The translations under genes and the position numbers were made by a program. A DNA stretch of 64,000 bases from Darksidea phi. Taxonomy: Eukaryota > Ascomycota > Dothideomycetes > Pleosporales > Lentitheciaceae. The stretch lies in the NCBI GenBank assembly GCA_030770425.1, contig JASJFT010000095.1, forward strand, positions 62,001-126,000, written 5' to 3'. Under the pieces are notes generated by a model. That model saw only the letters and a list, made by a program, of their open reading frames with translations. It did no database searches and was not told the DNA's origin. Position 1 is the stretch's first letter; every line of letters begins with the position of its first letter. This document shows, piece by piece, positions 1 through 11,157 of the stretch.

Positions 1-748
1 TCATCATCAGGCCGTGGTCGTCGGTATAGCTGAATTCGTATCCGCCATTGGGCGCGGCCTTGACTTCCCAGCTCGACCCATTGTCCATCATCACCTCCGT
101 GTTCACCACATTGCCCTTCTCTTCCTTTCCGGGGCAGATGATGCCCACGACGTCTCTGGATCCCCATCGCTCATCGTCCGACTTGGCGTCCTCGTTGTTT
201 CCATACTCTTCCGCCTTCACGATCAGCAGATCTTGAGCTCCCAGCTTGTCCTTGCGGAAGGTGCGGGCGAGACGCCGGGTGGAGACTGGGGCGAGGATCG
301 AGTAGGGGATGACTTCGTATACGGGCCGTGGGCGGCTCGAGGCAACCACCTGGTGGAGCTGCAGCAGGACCTTGGGGCGGATGTGCAGCTTCTGGTGCGA
401 GCTTGGGGGAGGCTGGGCGAGCTTGTACGTTGTCTTCGGCCGGGGGCCCCGCTTCTTGCGCCTGTCTCCGTCGGATGCAGCGCTGCTCACAGAGGCGGGC
501 CGGGAGGTTGTAGGAGAGATGGGCGCCTCGGAGCCGGTTTTCATGGGGTCCGTAGGTGGGTTGGTGGAGTCAGGGACGGGGCCTGGCGATTCCACCTTGT
601 CCACGGCGGGAGTGACAGGTGCATTCTGCTTCCGCAGCACGCTGCCGAGAAGAGAGAAGGGCATCTGGAGGAAGGAGCCAGACGCCGGCGGGGGTGCACG
701 GCGGGGAGGCGAGTGGTGATGGTCGGCGGTCAACATGTCCAGCATCAT
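1..748 (-). CDS. Conserved fungal protein of unknown function (partial, runs off the window)
   Basis: An open frame runs leftwards from the ATG at 748 to the window edge without a stop, giving 249 codons. The start has a tandem Met-Met and no in-frame ATG is needed further up. The first ~110 residues are low complexity (His, Pro, Ser, Thr-rich) and end in a basic KKRGPRPK stretch, which could be nuclear-targeting or DNA-binding. From about residue 118 the sequence becomes well ordered (HQKLHIRPKVLLQLHQ, then VYEVIPYSILAPVSTRR, then LLIVKAEEYG and WGSRDVVGIICPG). This looks like a conserved domain of ascomycete hypothetical proteins; I know of no assigned function. The 3' end is missing because the window stops, not because the gene is broken. 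It is divergent from the SET gene at 2228. Confidence 0.8.
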   Translation of the reverse strand, partial: MMLDMLTADHHHSPPRRAPPPASGSFLQMPFSLLGSVLRKQNAPVTPAVDKVESPGPVPDSTNPPTDPMKTGSEAPISPTTSRPASVSSAASDGDRRKKRGPRPKTTYKLAQPPPSSHQKLHIRPKVLLQLHQVVASSRPRPVYEVIPYSILAPVSTRRLARTFRKDKLGAQDLLIVKAEEYGNNEDAKSDDERWGSRDVVGIICPGKEEKGNVVNTEVMMDNGSSWEVKAAPNGGYEFSYTDDHGLMM

Positions 749-2227
749 CGCAACTAGGCGGTGCAGCGTGACCTGGAGCAGTCGGTGTTAGCATGTAGAA
801 GAGCCATGGAGGATACTGTATAGAAGGCTGCCAGCCGTCCCCATATGGGGGCGCCATAGCCTTTAGAGGGAAGCGGCTGTGCACTCGAGCGCGCGACGTA
901 GTGGAGGATGTGGCCCCCTCGAGCTCGGGTATTGTACGAGCGTATAGCGTATTACGGGAGCCAAAGATACGCACAGGGCTGGATTGCACTTACAAGCCAC
1001 TAAGTCCAGCTCTGAGGCCGGGGTTCGCGGCGCACAAGCTTTTGTGCAACGGGAGCAGTGAATGCTCTGCGGTTGATGGAGAGCTCGAAAGCGCGGGCGG
1101 CGCATCGCATATGAAAGGAGAGGCTGGCCCACGGAGCTCGCGGATGTCCCCCTTCATGATGCCTCACGCCCCCCCCCCCAAGGCTCTCGAGTCCGCAGTC
1201 CTTGTCCGTGGTTGTCGACGACAATGGCTCGGGGCCCGTGGCTGCTCAAACCGAAACAACCGAAACGCGAACTGCATGTGGCTAGGGCGGTGGCGCGCCC
1301 AGGTCCGTTGATTGGCCGCCGCAGCTGGTTCACCCCGATGCGGTTAGCCGCTCGCTACCACGACCTCTTGCGAAAGACGACCCAATGGCTGTCCCGTCGG
1401 CCACCGACTGCAGACGCACCGACGATGCTACAGTCGGGGCGGCTTACGGCGATGCGATAGTTCCGGCCAGATATGTGCCATGTCTATGCAGCTATGTCAG
1501 TGGTACATGCCAGCCGACTTGAGCCAGCAGTCGCGCGCATCCGCCGCGTTCCGGGCGGCCTGAATGTGTAGCGCAGCTACAAACGACCCATTACGGCTCA
1601 CGTCTCGCAGCTGCGGGCCAACAATTGGCCGCGGCGGCGCATTCGTTTCAGACAGGCATGTGCGGACTCTAGGCACGCGGAAGTCGTCTCTCCGCCAGCT
1701 CTGCGGCCTTTGGCATCGCAGTCAAGATGGCGGTTGTCACCACAAGTCCGCTGGGTGGATGATAGCGCTGGCAGCATTCTGCCGTTGGAGGTGTGGCGTT
1801 GACATTTCGACGCCAGCTGCTAAATACAGCTTCCGTCTGCCTCGCGCCACCACCACCACCCCAACCACGACGGCCGCCATCACGTTGCCAGCTGCATCCC
1901 TCCTGCATACCCCACACCCGGCTCTCTCGTAGCGTGGACTCCAACTCCCGCCCTGCTCGGATACGGATACGGATTTTGTGCCCTCCCTAAACCCGGTCCC
2001 GTTCCGCTGTCGCTTCTGTCGGGTGTCCGCAAGTTTTTTTTGTCCGAACCAATTGTCAAGTGGACAACATTGTGCACAACCGCACTTGACTCACTACGCA
2101 GCTTACGGGCGAATCCGGAGCCGATGCTGGCATCTGCTTCGCAGTCATCGTAGTTCGAGCTCGCCTTCGAGCTAAGATTGCGAGCTGGCCCCTCAGCGCG
2201 CCGTCAGCCTCGTGAGCCCGGCCCATT
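749..2227. other. Divergent intergenic region (no gene seen)
   Basis: GC-rich 1.5 kb between two divergent genes, probably holding both promoters and 5' leaders. ORFs here are short, overlap on both strands and show no family features. A run of nine C occurs near 1171 and a CCA-rich microsatellite near 1850-1865. Confidence 0.5.
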
Positions 2228-4716
2228 ATGTCAGATGGGAAGCCTCAGACGCTACCGGATGGGAGCATGCATCAGAAGCCTACAAAGTTCGAGGCCCATC
2301 CACAGGCTGAGCGTCTGGTCGACTGGTTCAAAGCGAATGCCGGCTCGCTGAGTCCTGACGTGCAGATAGCCTACAATGACTCGAGTGGCTTCCACCTCCG
2401 TGCGATACGGCCGTTGAGCTCACCACTCATTGTGACATGTCCCCTCCGGCTTACGCTCTCGCATCTCAACCTCGATCATACCCAGTCGGCCGTAGCCCAC
2501 GTGGACAGCCCGCTCGGGACATTTCTTGGAGTCCTCCCTGATCACGTCTTGACTCGCCTGCTGCTGATCGAGCAACGTTATCTCGCGACGAAAGGAGAGG
2601 GGCTATGGCAGCCTTACATCTCCTGCCTTCCAGAGCCGGAGGCCATGACGTCGTCTATCTGGTTCGATGATGATGACCTGGAATGCCTCGTAGGAACCAA
2701 CTTGGCTGCCGCTACGAGAAGCACCCTGGCCGTTTTGACCGGAGAGTGGGAGCACGCGGTGGAAGTCCTACGTGACGCCAAACTACTTATACCTGATTTG
2801 CTTGATCTGTAAGTCTGGGAGGTGGTGCACAGACCTAACCACCCCGAGCCCTGAGCCCCAACTCATACCTTTATACCGCACGAAACTAGCGCATCATGGT
2901 GTTCTCCCCACAAGCCTGAGCACGCATTTCAGGCTTTGTATGCTACCAAAGTGATTCTGGCACACTAGATCATTGGCGCTGCAAACGCTCCGCCTCGTTG
3001 TTTTTGCTCGATATTCTCTTCCTGACGTCCATAGAAACTTATTCAAATGGGCGGCCACCATTGTGTCTTCGCGGTCGTTCTCGTCTGCTCGCTTTCTGCC
3101 GGACAGGGAGACGTTCCCAATCCTATTTCCAGTCCTCGACATCCTGAACCATTCGTTGAGCGCCAACATCGAATGGAAACCTCGTCCTTTCGAAGACTTT
3201 GCGCTGAAGCGACTCAAGCATGAAACAGTCCGCCCTGGAGAGGAGATCTTCAACAATTACTTCCCCAAACAGAACGGCGAGTGGCTGCTGGCGTACGGGT
3301 TTTGCTTGCCAGACAACCCCGTTGAACAGTTCGCTATCAAGATGGCCATTCCACCGCAGATTGAAGAGATGTTGAGAGAGGTGGGCCTGTACAAGGCAGA
3401 GAATGTGCCTTTTGGAATGGCAAAGGACTTTCTAGATGGCAATCCCAACCAGGAGCAGCAATATCTACGGACTAGTGGACATCCCTTTGGACGCTATGAA
3501 AACAATGTGCCTTTCTTACGAGGTATCCCGCCTTGGATCGTGCATCTCCACTTCCTCATGGCCCTGCACAACCTCGGAATCGATCCAATTAATATCGACA
3601 AGGCACATCCTCCGGCTATGATCGTATTCGACGTCTTGCTCAAGCTACACGAAGCGATTGAGATGAAGAGCCGACTTCTTCCGATCACCGACAGCCAGGC
3701 AAAGGTGTTTACTAGCGCCAAACAGAAATATGCAAGCATCTATCGAGACGGCCAGGCCAAGATCATCCATGCTATTCGGGAGGAGCTGTGGTACGTACCC
3801 CTGCACCATAAACTATCTAGCTACTGGGTGCCTGTCGATGTGCTACTTAGCTCACATTCGGCGAAAGCGCATCTCAGCTTGAGATGGGTTCTAACATCTA
3901 TGGGATTGAGCTTTGCTAACTTTATACCCCATTTCTAGGGCTGTCTTTGACAATCTAAAAGTGCATGGCCATATACCACCTTGGAGACCCGTAGTCATTT
4001 CCACGACCGAAGCATTGGCTGCCTTGAAGACCGACTTTCCTACACATTGCGAAAAGTGCGTACCCTACAATACAAAATGGAGACGGTTTTGCAAAACATT
4101 ACAGACCGCAGTCTTGGGTTACCACGAATGAACTGTACTGACTTCGGCTTACGTGTTCAGTTTCAAACACGGCCTCGAAGCGTACTACGACACCGCGTTC
4201 ACCGAGTGGAACGACTACAGCGCCCAAATTGCAGCACTAGAAGAAGTAGATCACCCAGCAGAAATCTCAGTCTGGAAGATTCTGCTCTTCGTCTCTGCGC
4301 ACCTCTTCATAACCGCGGCAGAGAAACAAGACAAACTTATACACCACTGGGTACGAGCGTTGCTGGAATGGCATCCACTTCCCACTGCCGAATCTCTGAG
4401 AGGACAAGAACCAGCTTTGGACGACGAGATGTTGGACGAGTTTATGCAAGGTTCCAAGCGGCCCATACACGACCTCAACAATCTCTCACCCGGAGCACAC
4501 TTCCCCTTTCCTTCTTCAGAAGGCGCTCTTGAGAAGCTGGGAGATAGGGTCACACATTGGGCGAATGGCGTCGTGGAGAAGTTCGCTTTTCAATTGTCCG
4601 ATAGCGATAGGATCATGATGTATATGTCGACGGACATCAATGACGCGGAGTGGGCGTATGAAGAGGTCAACGGAGGCGGTGAAGACGGAGACGTTGTCGA
4701 TGTGGCCGCTTCGTAG
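2228..4716 (+). CDS. SET-domain lysine methyltransferase (SETD3/Rubisco-LSMT-like class)
   Basis: Four exons give one 669-residue frame: 2228-2808, 3035-3790, 3939-4055, 4161-4716. Donors are GTAAGT, GTACGT and GTGCGT, acceptors TAG, TAG and CAG, and phases agree at every junction. The interrupted SET domain reads from GFHLRAIRPL near residue 55, through GTNLAAATR, the KWAATIVSSRSF segment formed across intron 1, then the DILNHS motif and the NNYFPKQNGEWLLAYGF segment that forms the cofactor pocket. The C-terminal half is helical and resembles the substrate-binding region of this class. Family members transfer methyl groups from S-adenosylmethionine to lysine (or, in animal SETD3, histidine) of non-histone proteins such as ribosomal or translation factors; the target here cannot be told. 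Intron 1 (226 bp) is long for this window, so the first junction is the least certain. Confidence 0.85.
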
Positions 4717-5399
4717 GATGAGGTGACGACGGATCGGCATATGGACTTGTTTGCCGAAGCGATATTCAGGATGGGGTGTTATCCAGGGCTGTTTGCCAAT
4801 AAAATATATGAGCAGCAATGCTACCGAGGCTTGTCGAGTTGTCATTGAATCATGCATGAGCCCTACTTGGTATTATGGTTTCGAAGAGACAAGGCATGTC
4901 ATCCCTCACGCTTCCTATTATTGAGCTAGGCTGACCGAGCATTCTGATGCAGACTGGTTTACATTAATATCTCTCGCATGCACTTCTTTCTGCCTCCCTT
5001 TGATGCCCCTTCTAGAGTCCTTTTATTTAAAGTACTACGTAGCTTACGGCTCAGCTGGGTCGTATATAGCATATCTCTCATATACTAAGGGACAGGAGAG
5101 AATAGACCACTGGCCAGTACTATCTAATTCTTTCAGTGCTAATCTACCTACCTCCCGGGCGCTGTATCCTGTTCCCTTTACGTATTTATCATCTCCTTCC
5201 TCTCTATCTTCGCTTTCCTATTTCCCATGTTACCCTAGATACTACAGTATAAATCGCCTTTGTTCCTACATCCATCTCTTATCTCTTCTCCTCCTCCTCA
5301 CCCAGGAGTTTGGGCCACTACCCGGCGTGACGTCACGTTGGCTCCTAGGCTGGCTGTGCTTTTCGTGATTCTAATCACCTCATTGTATTTTAATATTTC
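4717..5399. other. Intergenic region downstream of the SET gene
   Basis: No coding signal. The stretch from about 5150 to 5300 is C/T-rich. A perfect palindromic CRE-like site (TGACGTCA) lies at 5328-5335, but no gene start is near it, so it may belong to repeat DNA. Confidence 0.4.
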
Positions 5400-6436
5400 G
5401 ACATCTCACGCAACAGTATAGGCAGCAACTATACGATAATAATAGCTCCTAACTTACTAATAATATATATAGATAGTTAAACGCGCCGATAACGCCGAAC
5501 CTCCTACTCTCCCTAGCTAGGTATCCCCGTCGTCCTCCGCCCCTATACTATCGTTCGTATCGTATCTACTATAGATACTAGCTCTATCTTCTACGTTAGG
5601 TATTAGTTCCCTTAATAGTCTGTTAAGAAGGCCGATTCCTTCTTTCTTAATAGTCTTCCCTATATAAGCCTATCCTCCAGCCTACGTAGACGGAATAGCT
5701 ACCTCTCGACGAAACACCTATTCTCGTTATATAGGGCCTCGGACAGGAATATATTATAGGCAACTACTAATAGCTATACGAGAATCCTATCGCCGCTTGT
5801 TCCCTCGAACATATCCAACGTATAGTTAATTTTGTACTAATAATTATTATAATTAAGAAGCCCTATCGGTAGTACCTCCTACCTATAGCGCCGGGGACGC
5901 TCCGCCGCGATATTTAAAAGGTTTAGAGCGCTATACTCGAATAGCCTATTCTACTCTAGTTCCTCTTACTAAAGGTCCTACTAAAGGACTAGGCGAACGA
6001 TCGTTGGCGAAGATATATAGTTAGTAGGTATTAATAGTAAGTTTAAGGAAGAGGGTATATTGGTACTACTACTCTCGCCGTTACCAGAAGACTAAGGATA
6101 TGTAGTAAGGAAGCTAGCTAAGGATAAGAGATAGATGTAGTAAGGAAGCTAGCTAAGGATAAGAGATAGATTTAGTAAGTAGGATACTAGTATCATCGCG
6201 GGCAATTTTTATACTATAGGTAGTAGTATTAGTGCGCTAACTCCTCGCTACCGCTGTTAGTCTCCCAACCAGGCTCTATAGTTCGGCATCACATATTATT
6301 TCTCGTCCAGCGCCTTAATATTCGAAACATCACCTCGTCGCTCACGATCGATAGTACTATATACAGCTCTACAGCTCTATTATCGTATATAAGGTATAAA
6401 TATAACACATCTACTATATACAAACTCCTACTATAT
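5400..6436. repeat. RIP-degraded repeat island with a decayed coding relic
   Basis: The stretch is dominated by TA dinucleotides and poor in CA/TG, the mark of repeat-induced point mutation. On the minus strand around 5890-5590 one frame can be read for about 95 codons (segments such as LDMFEGTSGDRIL, NIFLSEALYNENR and LFRLRRLEDRL) broken only by TAG codons, as expected when CAG or TGG is converted to TAG. The coding relic is not a family I recognise; a retroelement or DNA-transposon ORF is likely. An exact 35-bp tandem duplication lies inside (6101-6170), and the right side is formed by the dispersed repeat at 6350-6476. Confidence 0.6.
6101..6170. repeat. 35-bp tandem duplication
   Basis: Bases 6101-6135 and 6136-6170 are identical. 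The unit starts TGTAGTAAGGAAGC and ends AAGAGATAGA. It lies inside the RIP-affected island, so the copying is younger than most of the mutations around it. Confidence 0.9.
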
Positions 6437-6476
6437 TTCGTAAGGACCTTATAAAGAGACTCCTACAATGTAAATC
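6350..6476 (+). repeat. Dispersed repeat, copy A (RIP-mutated)
   Basis: This block aligns without gaps to the inverted copy at 16424-16520 over their shared length, and to the copy at 20295-20386 apart from a ~31-base gap in the latter. Almost all differences are G-to-A or C-to-T in this copy (for example TATATACA here against TGTGTACA). The outer end reads GATTTACATTGTAGGAG on the minus strand. The element would extend leftwards, over the decayed relic at 5.6-5.9 kb. Confidence 0.85.
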
Positions 6477-6516
6477 AAAATCAAAATCAAAATCAAAATT
6501 AAAATCAAAATCAAAT
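6474..6516. repeat. TCAAAA hexanucleotide microsatellite
   Basis: About seven copies of a TCAAAA unit, one with a C-to-T change, directly abutting the outer end of dispersed repeat copy A. Confidence 0.9.
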
Positions 6517-7387
6517 CTCTTCTCCTCTCACATCTCTTACAGTCTTATCCCTTTTCCTTTAACAACCTTTTACTCTGTATAATCCCACACAGCCTAGCCT
6601 AGCCTAGTCTTGAGCGTGTAACGAACTCGGTGGAATTGGACTTGTCGAGAGAAAAAATGGAGAGAGAAAATAAAAGAAGGGAGAGGGAGGGGAAGAGAAA
6701 GGCGGGGGGGGAAGGGAGGAAAGGAAGACAGAGAGAGTAGGGAAGGGGTATAATAGAGTACTACCCTATATACATACCTATACCTATATGTCATAAAAAT
6801 AATATATAAATATAATCGAAGCGCTTACTTTTTCCTTGTTCTTTTTGCCAGGTTTTCTATTGGATGGCTGATATATAGGGAGGGTATCGGTTTTTCTTAG
6901 ATTTTAGGAGGATAGGTAGGTGGATGGGAATGGGATGGGATGGGGAGGAAGGAATTTGTAGAGTTGGTAGTGGGTTGTTGTAGTTGTGTTGGTTTGATGG
7001 TGGATGGTGGGGCTTGGTGGATGGAAGGGTCTGGGGCTTTTTATCCGATTTTGGGAGGGGGGGAGGTAAAGTAGGAGAGAGTATAGGGAGAGAAATGTGG
7101 GGAAATACGTAATATATTGCCCTTTTTTCCCTTTTTAGGTGAGTAATATGATGGATATGGTGCTTTGGAGAGTAGGAGGATAAATGAGGGAGATGTATAA
7201 AAGAGAGTAGGAAGTTTGTGGCGTAGTTGTGGAATTATTAAGCTTTGTAAAGCAAAGTAGAAATGCAAGACAACGCTCGTTCCGCCCATCTAAACCCATA
7301 GCCCACATTACCAGGCCAACACCCAGCCTCCATCAAGGTATCAAGAATAGAAAAACAGCAAAACCCTACCCACCCTTTCCTGACCCC
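6517..7387. other. Strand-skewed, purine-rich spacer with a G-quadruplex motif
   Basis: From about 6645 to 6750 the plus strand is nearly all A and G, and from about 6890 to 7160 it is rich in G and T. At 6926-6945 four G-runs are spaced by loops of 3, 2 and 2 bases, a textbook intramolecular G-quadruplex motif. Near 7265 the bias flips sharply to C-rich, close to the 3' end of the membrane-protein gene. No gene is seen. Confidence 0.6.
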
Positions 7388-9364
7388 TCAAGCAAGTCCA
7401 GTCGACCCAAAAATGCCCATCCTCCCCCTCTTCTTCCTCTCCTCCCACACCCTCTTCGCCCGCTCCTTCTCCACCTCAACGCCCTCCTTCTGATCGCCCA
7501 CCCACCCCGGCATCCCCGGACTCTTCGGTACATCGAGCGGCACCGGCGAGCGAAGCCCACGTTCCCAGTCCCCGCCGTCAACGCCAATCCGCGCATGGCC
7601 ATCTGCGTCGCCCCTCATGCGAACGACTAGCCTGCCATTGCCCTCATCGGGGTCGCTAAGCAGCCACACGTGCTTGGGGATTTTCTTGCGCTTGCCGTCG
7701 CTACCGACGGTCTCGTCGGCGGCTTCGGCGAGCTCGGTGCCGCCGCGCGACGCGGCGATGATGAGGTCGCGCGGGTCGAGGTAGTTGAAGCGGCCGAGGG
7801 CGCGCCAGCCGTGGGTGCGCCAGGCTTCGAATGCGACGGCGAGGATAATGGCGAGGTTGAGGGTGAAGATGGCGTAGATGTAGGCCGGCTGGCCAAATTG
7901 CAGCGCGTACATGTAGACGCGGGCGCTTTGCGGCGTGAACATGCGGCCGACCATTAGTTGGGCTGAGGCGTAGGCTACGAGCATGTCGTCGGCCATGGCG
8001 GTGATGGAGTTTGATAGGCCGGCGAGCGTTGCTTCTTCTTCGCTGAAGGGGTTGCGTGAGGCGGACGAGCGGGACATGTTGTATGCGGCGATGCTCGAGT
8101 TTAGCGCCTCGCCCAGCTGGGATACGTAGAGGTTGGTCAGGTCGTTGGATAGGAGTTCGAATTGGCGGACCACGGTGCGGGTGATGTTGCGCTGGGGATT
8201 GAAGTCTGGAATCGTTTGCATGGGCTTGACGGTGATGTTCAAGTTTGACAAGTCGACAGTCACGTTGAAGAGGGTCGGCGTGAAGACAAACTCGCATTGC
8301 GTGCTGTTGAGGAAACCGTAGGCTTCGCCAGCGGCAATAGCGATGTAACGGCGCGGCGAGGTCTCACTGAACGCTGCCCCAATAGCGACAATAGCCTTGC
8401 CGTCGTGTCCGATATAATTCGAATACTCGGGCCTGTCGACACTGTCCGGGAGCCAACCGGATGCGGCGTAGATCCATTCGTTGACAGGCCCTGAGAGCAC
8501 AAAATTAGAAGTCTCGTTGTAGATGCAAGACACATTGGTAACGTAGCCCCCCTCTTCGTAGATGTACCCGGCAGCCTGGTTGCTCGATGCTATCATCTGA
8601 TCCATTAGTCCCACCGGTGCGCCTACGCCGTATGAACGACCCCTGTAGCTGAACTGCGAGTTGTCGATCTTGGGACGGACCTGCTTCTTCATCCCAACAG
8701 AAGACGCTGCGGCGGCAGACGAGAGTAGAGGTCCGATGAGCTGCTGGCCAACCGAGTAAGTGAAGAAGCCCTTCTGGTTGCGGAAAGACGGTCCTGATTT
8801 GCCAATGTCCATTGGATATTCCCTGATCATGGACACATCTTCATAGCTCGGCAGCAGGAGCATGCCGCTTGTTGACGTCTCGCCTATGAGTGGTGTGATA
8901 GAACCAGCCCATAGCGCAGCGGGAACCAGACTCAGCAAGACAATAAATAGTACCGGAAAGAAGAATCGCAGCGGCAGATCCCAGTCGACACGCGGAATGC
9001 TCATGTCCACCCACGTACGTAACACATCGAGCGAGACGCTCGCTTTGGTGAGGCGTAGTCGTAGCGCGTAATTGATCAACTTGCAGACGACCGCCACATG
9101 TATGACACCGAACAGGGCCGCGAGGAGTTGGACAGTGAACGCCACCGAAGCCGGATACCTGTTGGCCACCTGAAAGAAGAGTCCCGTAGCGCGCCATTGG
9201 AATCGATCCGCCGCAAGCAGAGTGGTGGCAAGACCGGTCGTAATTAAAAGGCCGTAGAAGGTGTTGTACCGAATCCAATGCGAGTAGTGGGTGGTCCTGC
9301 CATCGCTCCTACTGGGCCCTTGCCGGCCAACATGACTGCCCGGGAAAGTGAACTGTCTAACCAT
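7388..9364 (-). CDS. Fungal multi-pass membrane protein with a large glycosylated loop, function unknown
   Basis: One exon of 658 codons. The ATG at 9364 is chosen because the longer frame would need a non-ATG start. Hydrophobic segments lie near residues 33-52, 72-98, 130-152 and 500-525. The ~350 residues between the third and fourth hold many N-glycosylation sequons (NVSC, NETS, NSTQ, NVTV, NITV, NITR, NSSI, NMSR), so this loop should be extracellular or lumenal. The C-terminal ~130 residues are polar and charged, likely cytosolic, ending in a Lys/Arg/Glu-rich stretch. The architecture is common among uncharacterised filamentous-fungal plasma membrane proteins; I know of no biochemical function. 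Neighbouring genes give no clue. Confidence 0.85.
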   Translation of the reverse strand: MVRQFTFPGSHVGRQGPSRSDGRTTHYSHWIRYNTFYGLLITTGLATTLLAADRFQWRATGLFFQVANRYPASVAFTVQLLAALFGVIHVAVVCKLINYALRLRLTKASVSLDVLRTWVDMSIPRVDWDLPLRFFFPVLFIVLLSLVPAALWAGSITPLIGETSTSGMLLLPSYEDVSMIREYPMDIGKSGPSFRNQKGFFTYSVGQQLIGPLLSSAAAASSVGMKKQVRPKIDNSQFSYRGRSYGVGAPVGLMDQMIASSNQAAGYIYEEGGYVTNVSCIYNETSNFVLSGPVNEWIYAASGWLPDSVDRPEYSNYIGHDGKAIVAIGAAFSETSPRRYIAIAAGEAYGFLNSTQCEFVFTPTLFNVTVDLSNLNITVKPMQTIPDFNPQRNITRTVVRQFELLSNDLTNLYVSQLGEALNSSIAAYNMSRSSASRNPFSEEEATLAGLSNSITAMADDMLVAYASAQLMVGRMFTPQSARVYMYALQFGQPAYIYAIFTLNLAIILAVAFEAWRTHGWRALGRFNYLDPRDLIIAASRGGTELAEAADETVGSDGKRKKIPKHVWLLSDPDEGNGRLVVRMRGDADGHARIGVDGGDWERGLRSPVPLDVPKSPGMPGWVGDQKEGVEVEKERAKRVWEERKKRGRMGIFGSTGLA

Positions 9365-11157
9365 TAAAAAAAAGCACCGAACGCCGTCAACGGCGAACGG
9401 CCCTAACAAGAAGCGAACTAAACGAATAACAAAAGAATGAAAGAATGGTGGTCAAGAGAATTCTCCGAACAGACGGCCATGAGGCCATTCCGAGTACTAG
9501 CCTACGGTCCATGTGCTTAAGTGGCATGGTGCGGCGCAGGTCCGCACGCCGCATTGTTAGTGTATCCGGTTGCGGTTTGGGGCGGCTTGCTATTAACCGC
9601 ATGAACGGCTCTCAATCGAGTGCTCGTTTACTCGATCGGGTCGTATGCGGCTGAACGTGTCTCTAAACCGCTCCAGGACGATGCCTCGCGTCCTGCAGTG
9701 ACCTGTGGTGACCCGAAGGCGACTCAAATCTTGGAGCCCGCATTGCATCGAGGAGAAGGATGCTGATGGCCAAGAGCTGAGAGGGGTACCTGCGGTAGGA
9801 TAATAAGTCAAGAAAGGTATCCGCATGTCTTGGGGTCTCGCAAGTCCTGGCTCGAGGGCAGAAGCTTGCGGTAGATGGGGTTGTTCTAGATGCCTGAGGG
9901 GGTTCCTGTCCCTGACATGCTCGTGCCCGAGGACACGAGACTTGGAAGCGGATACTGCTGCGAAGCGGTTCCAGTTCGCTTTGCCATAAAGAAGTATGAA
10001 CGAGACGATGACCAAGGCTCGTGCAGTTGTAGTGAACTGGTGCCCCTTATCGCCCTTTTATGAGTTCTGCTGATGTCGGCGGGCGAGACGACAAGGACTG
10101 GAAGATGATTCCACAGCGACAAACACTTCCTTATACACGAGATTGCACCCCATTCCAAAAGTGGCCATCTTCCTGGTGCTGTTGGAGGGGCATGATATGC
10201 GGGGCGGATAAAATCCCTCGAATAAGCGATAAGCTACGCACCCCCGTCGTCGTCGCCTTGGCAGGCATCAAGGTGAAACCGTCGCGTATGATCATCAGTG
10301 CCTTGGTTAGACGTTCAATGCAGGAGCTACACCTGAGGCACACGAAATGTAGCAGAACACGTCAATGTACTTCTAACGACGGGACACGGCACCGCGGTGT
10401 GCTGGCAGTTGAAGTTGGCACTCACCGGTTTCTTACAGCCCTTGGCTGAGCCACGACCTCGGCACTGTGGTAGGCAGACGCACGAGGGGCTATACACTAT
10501 AACGCTTGTGGCTGCGAAGCCGGTCTGCTAGCCCTACGAGGCAGAACGAACAACCTACCATTGGCAGCGCACATGTTATTGCACCGGGATCGGCTGAGTT
10601 TGTTGTTGAACTCAAACTGAAGGGGAGGTTGAGTGCGGCTGACCACCGGTGGCCATCACGAAGGCGTTTTTCGTGCGACTGCGCGTGCCTTTGCGATACG
10701 CAAGGGATCGAGGATGAACATGCAGGCCATCCCTAGGAATTGTCAGTCGCCCGATACACCCAAGTGCGGTAGATATACGGGTAAACTAGCGTAGGCTGGG
10801 AGGAACGTTGCTTACCCAGGTACGATATGAGAAGTCGGAGATTGCAATGCACGAGCAAGGGATAGGCGTGAGTGCAGTAATACGTATAGATTCTTGGATT
10901 TCAATTTTCATTATGGTCGTCCGGCCCAGAGGGCGCGACGAATGCGCTATCTGTCCCGAGTGGATATCGAGGGCGGCGCGCGCCGGCTGCCGTGTTCTCC
11001 TGTAGAAATGCTAAAATTGTCCTCCAACGCCATCGCAATGCAATGCAAATGCCAAAGATGCTCCAAGAGATATCGATCATGTGTCCATCCAGTAGGCACT
11101 GCATCTAGTATGTCCGTTGTATGCCCTCGTGATATGACAAAAGAAAAAGCGAATGAA
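9365..11157. other. Intergenic region (no gene seen)
   Basis: 1.8 kb between two minus-strand genes. It should contain the promoter of the membrane-protein gene on its left and the 3' UTR of the cyclin gene on its right. The ORFs are short, lack family motifs and overlap on both strands. Confidence 0.45.

Noticed and set aside
5025..5417. A possible solo LTR next to the RIP island
   Set aside because: A TATA-like sequence and terminal CA were noted, but its orientation disagrees with the minus-strand relic and no second copy is in the window.
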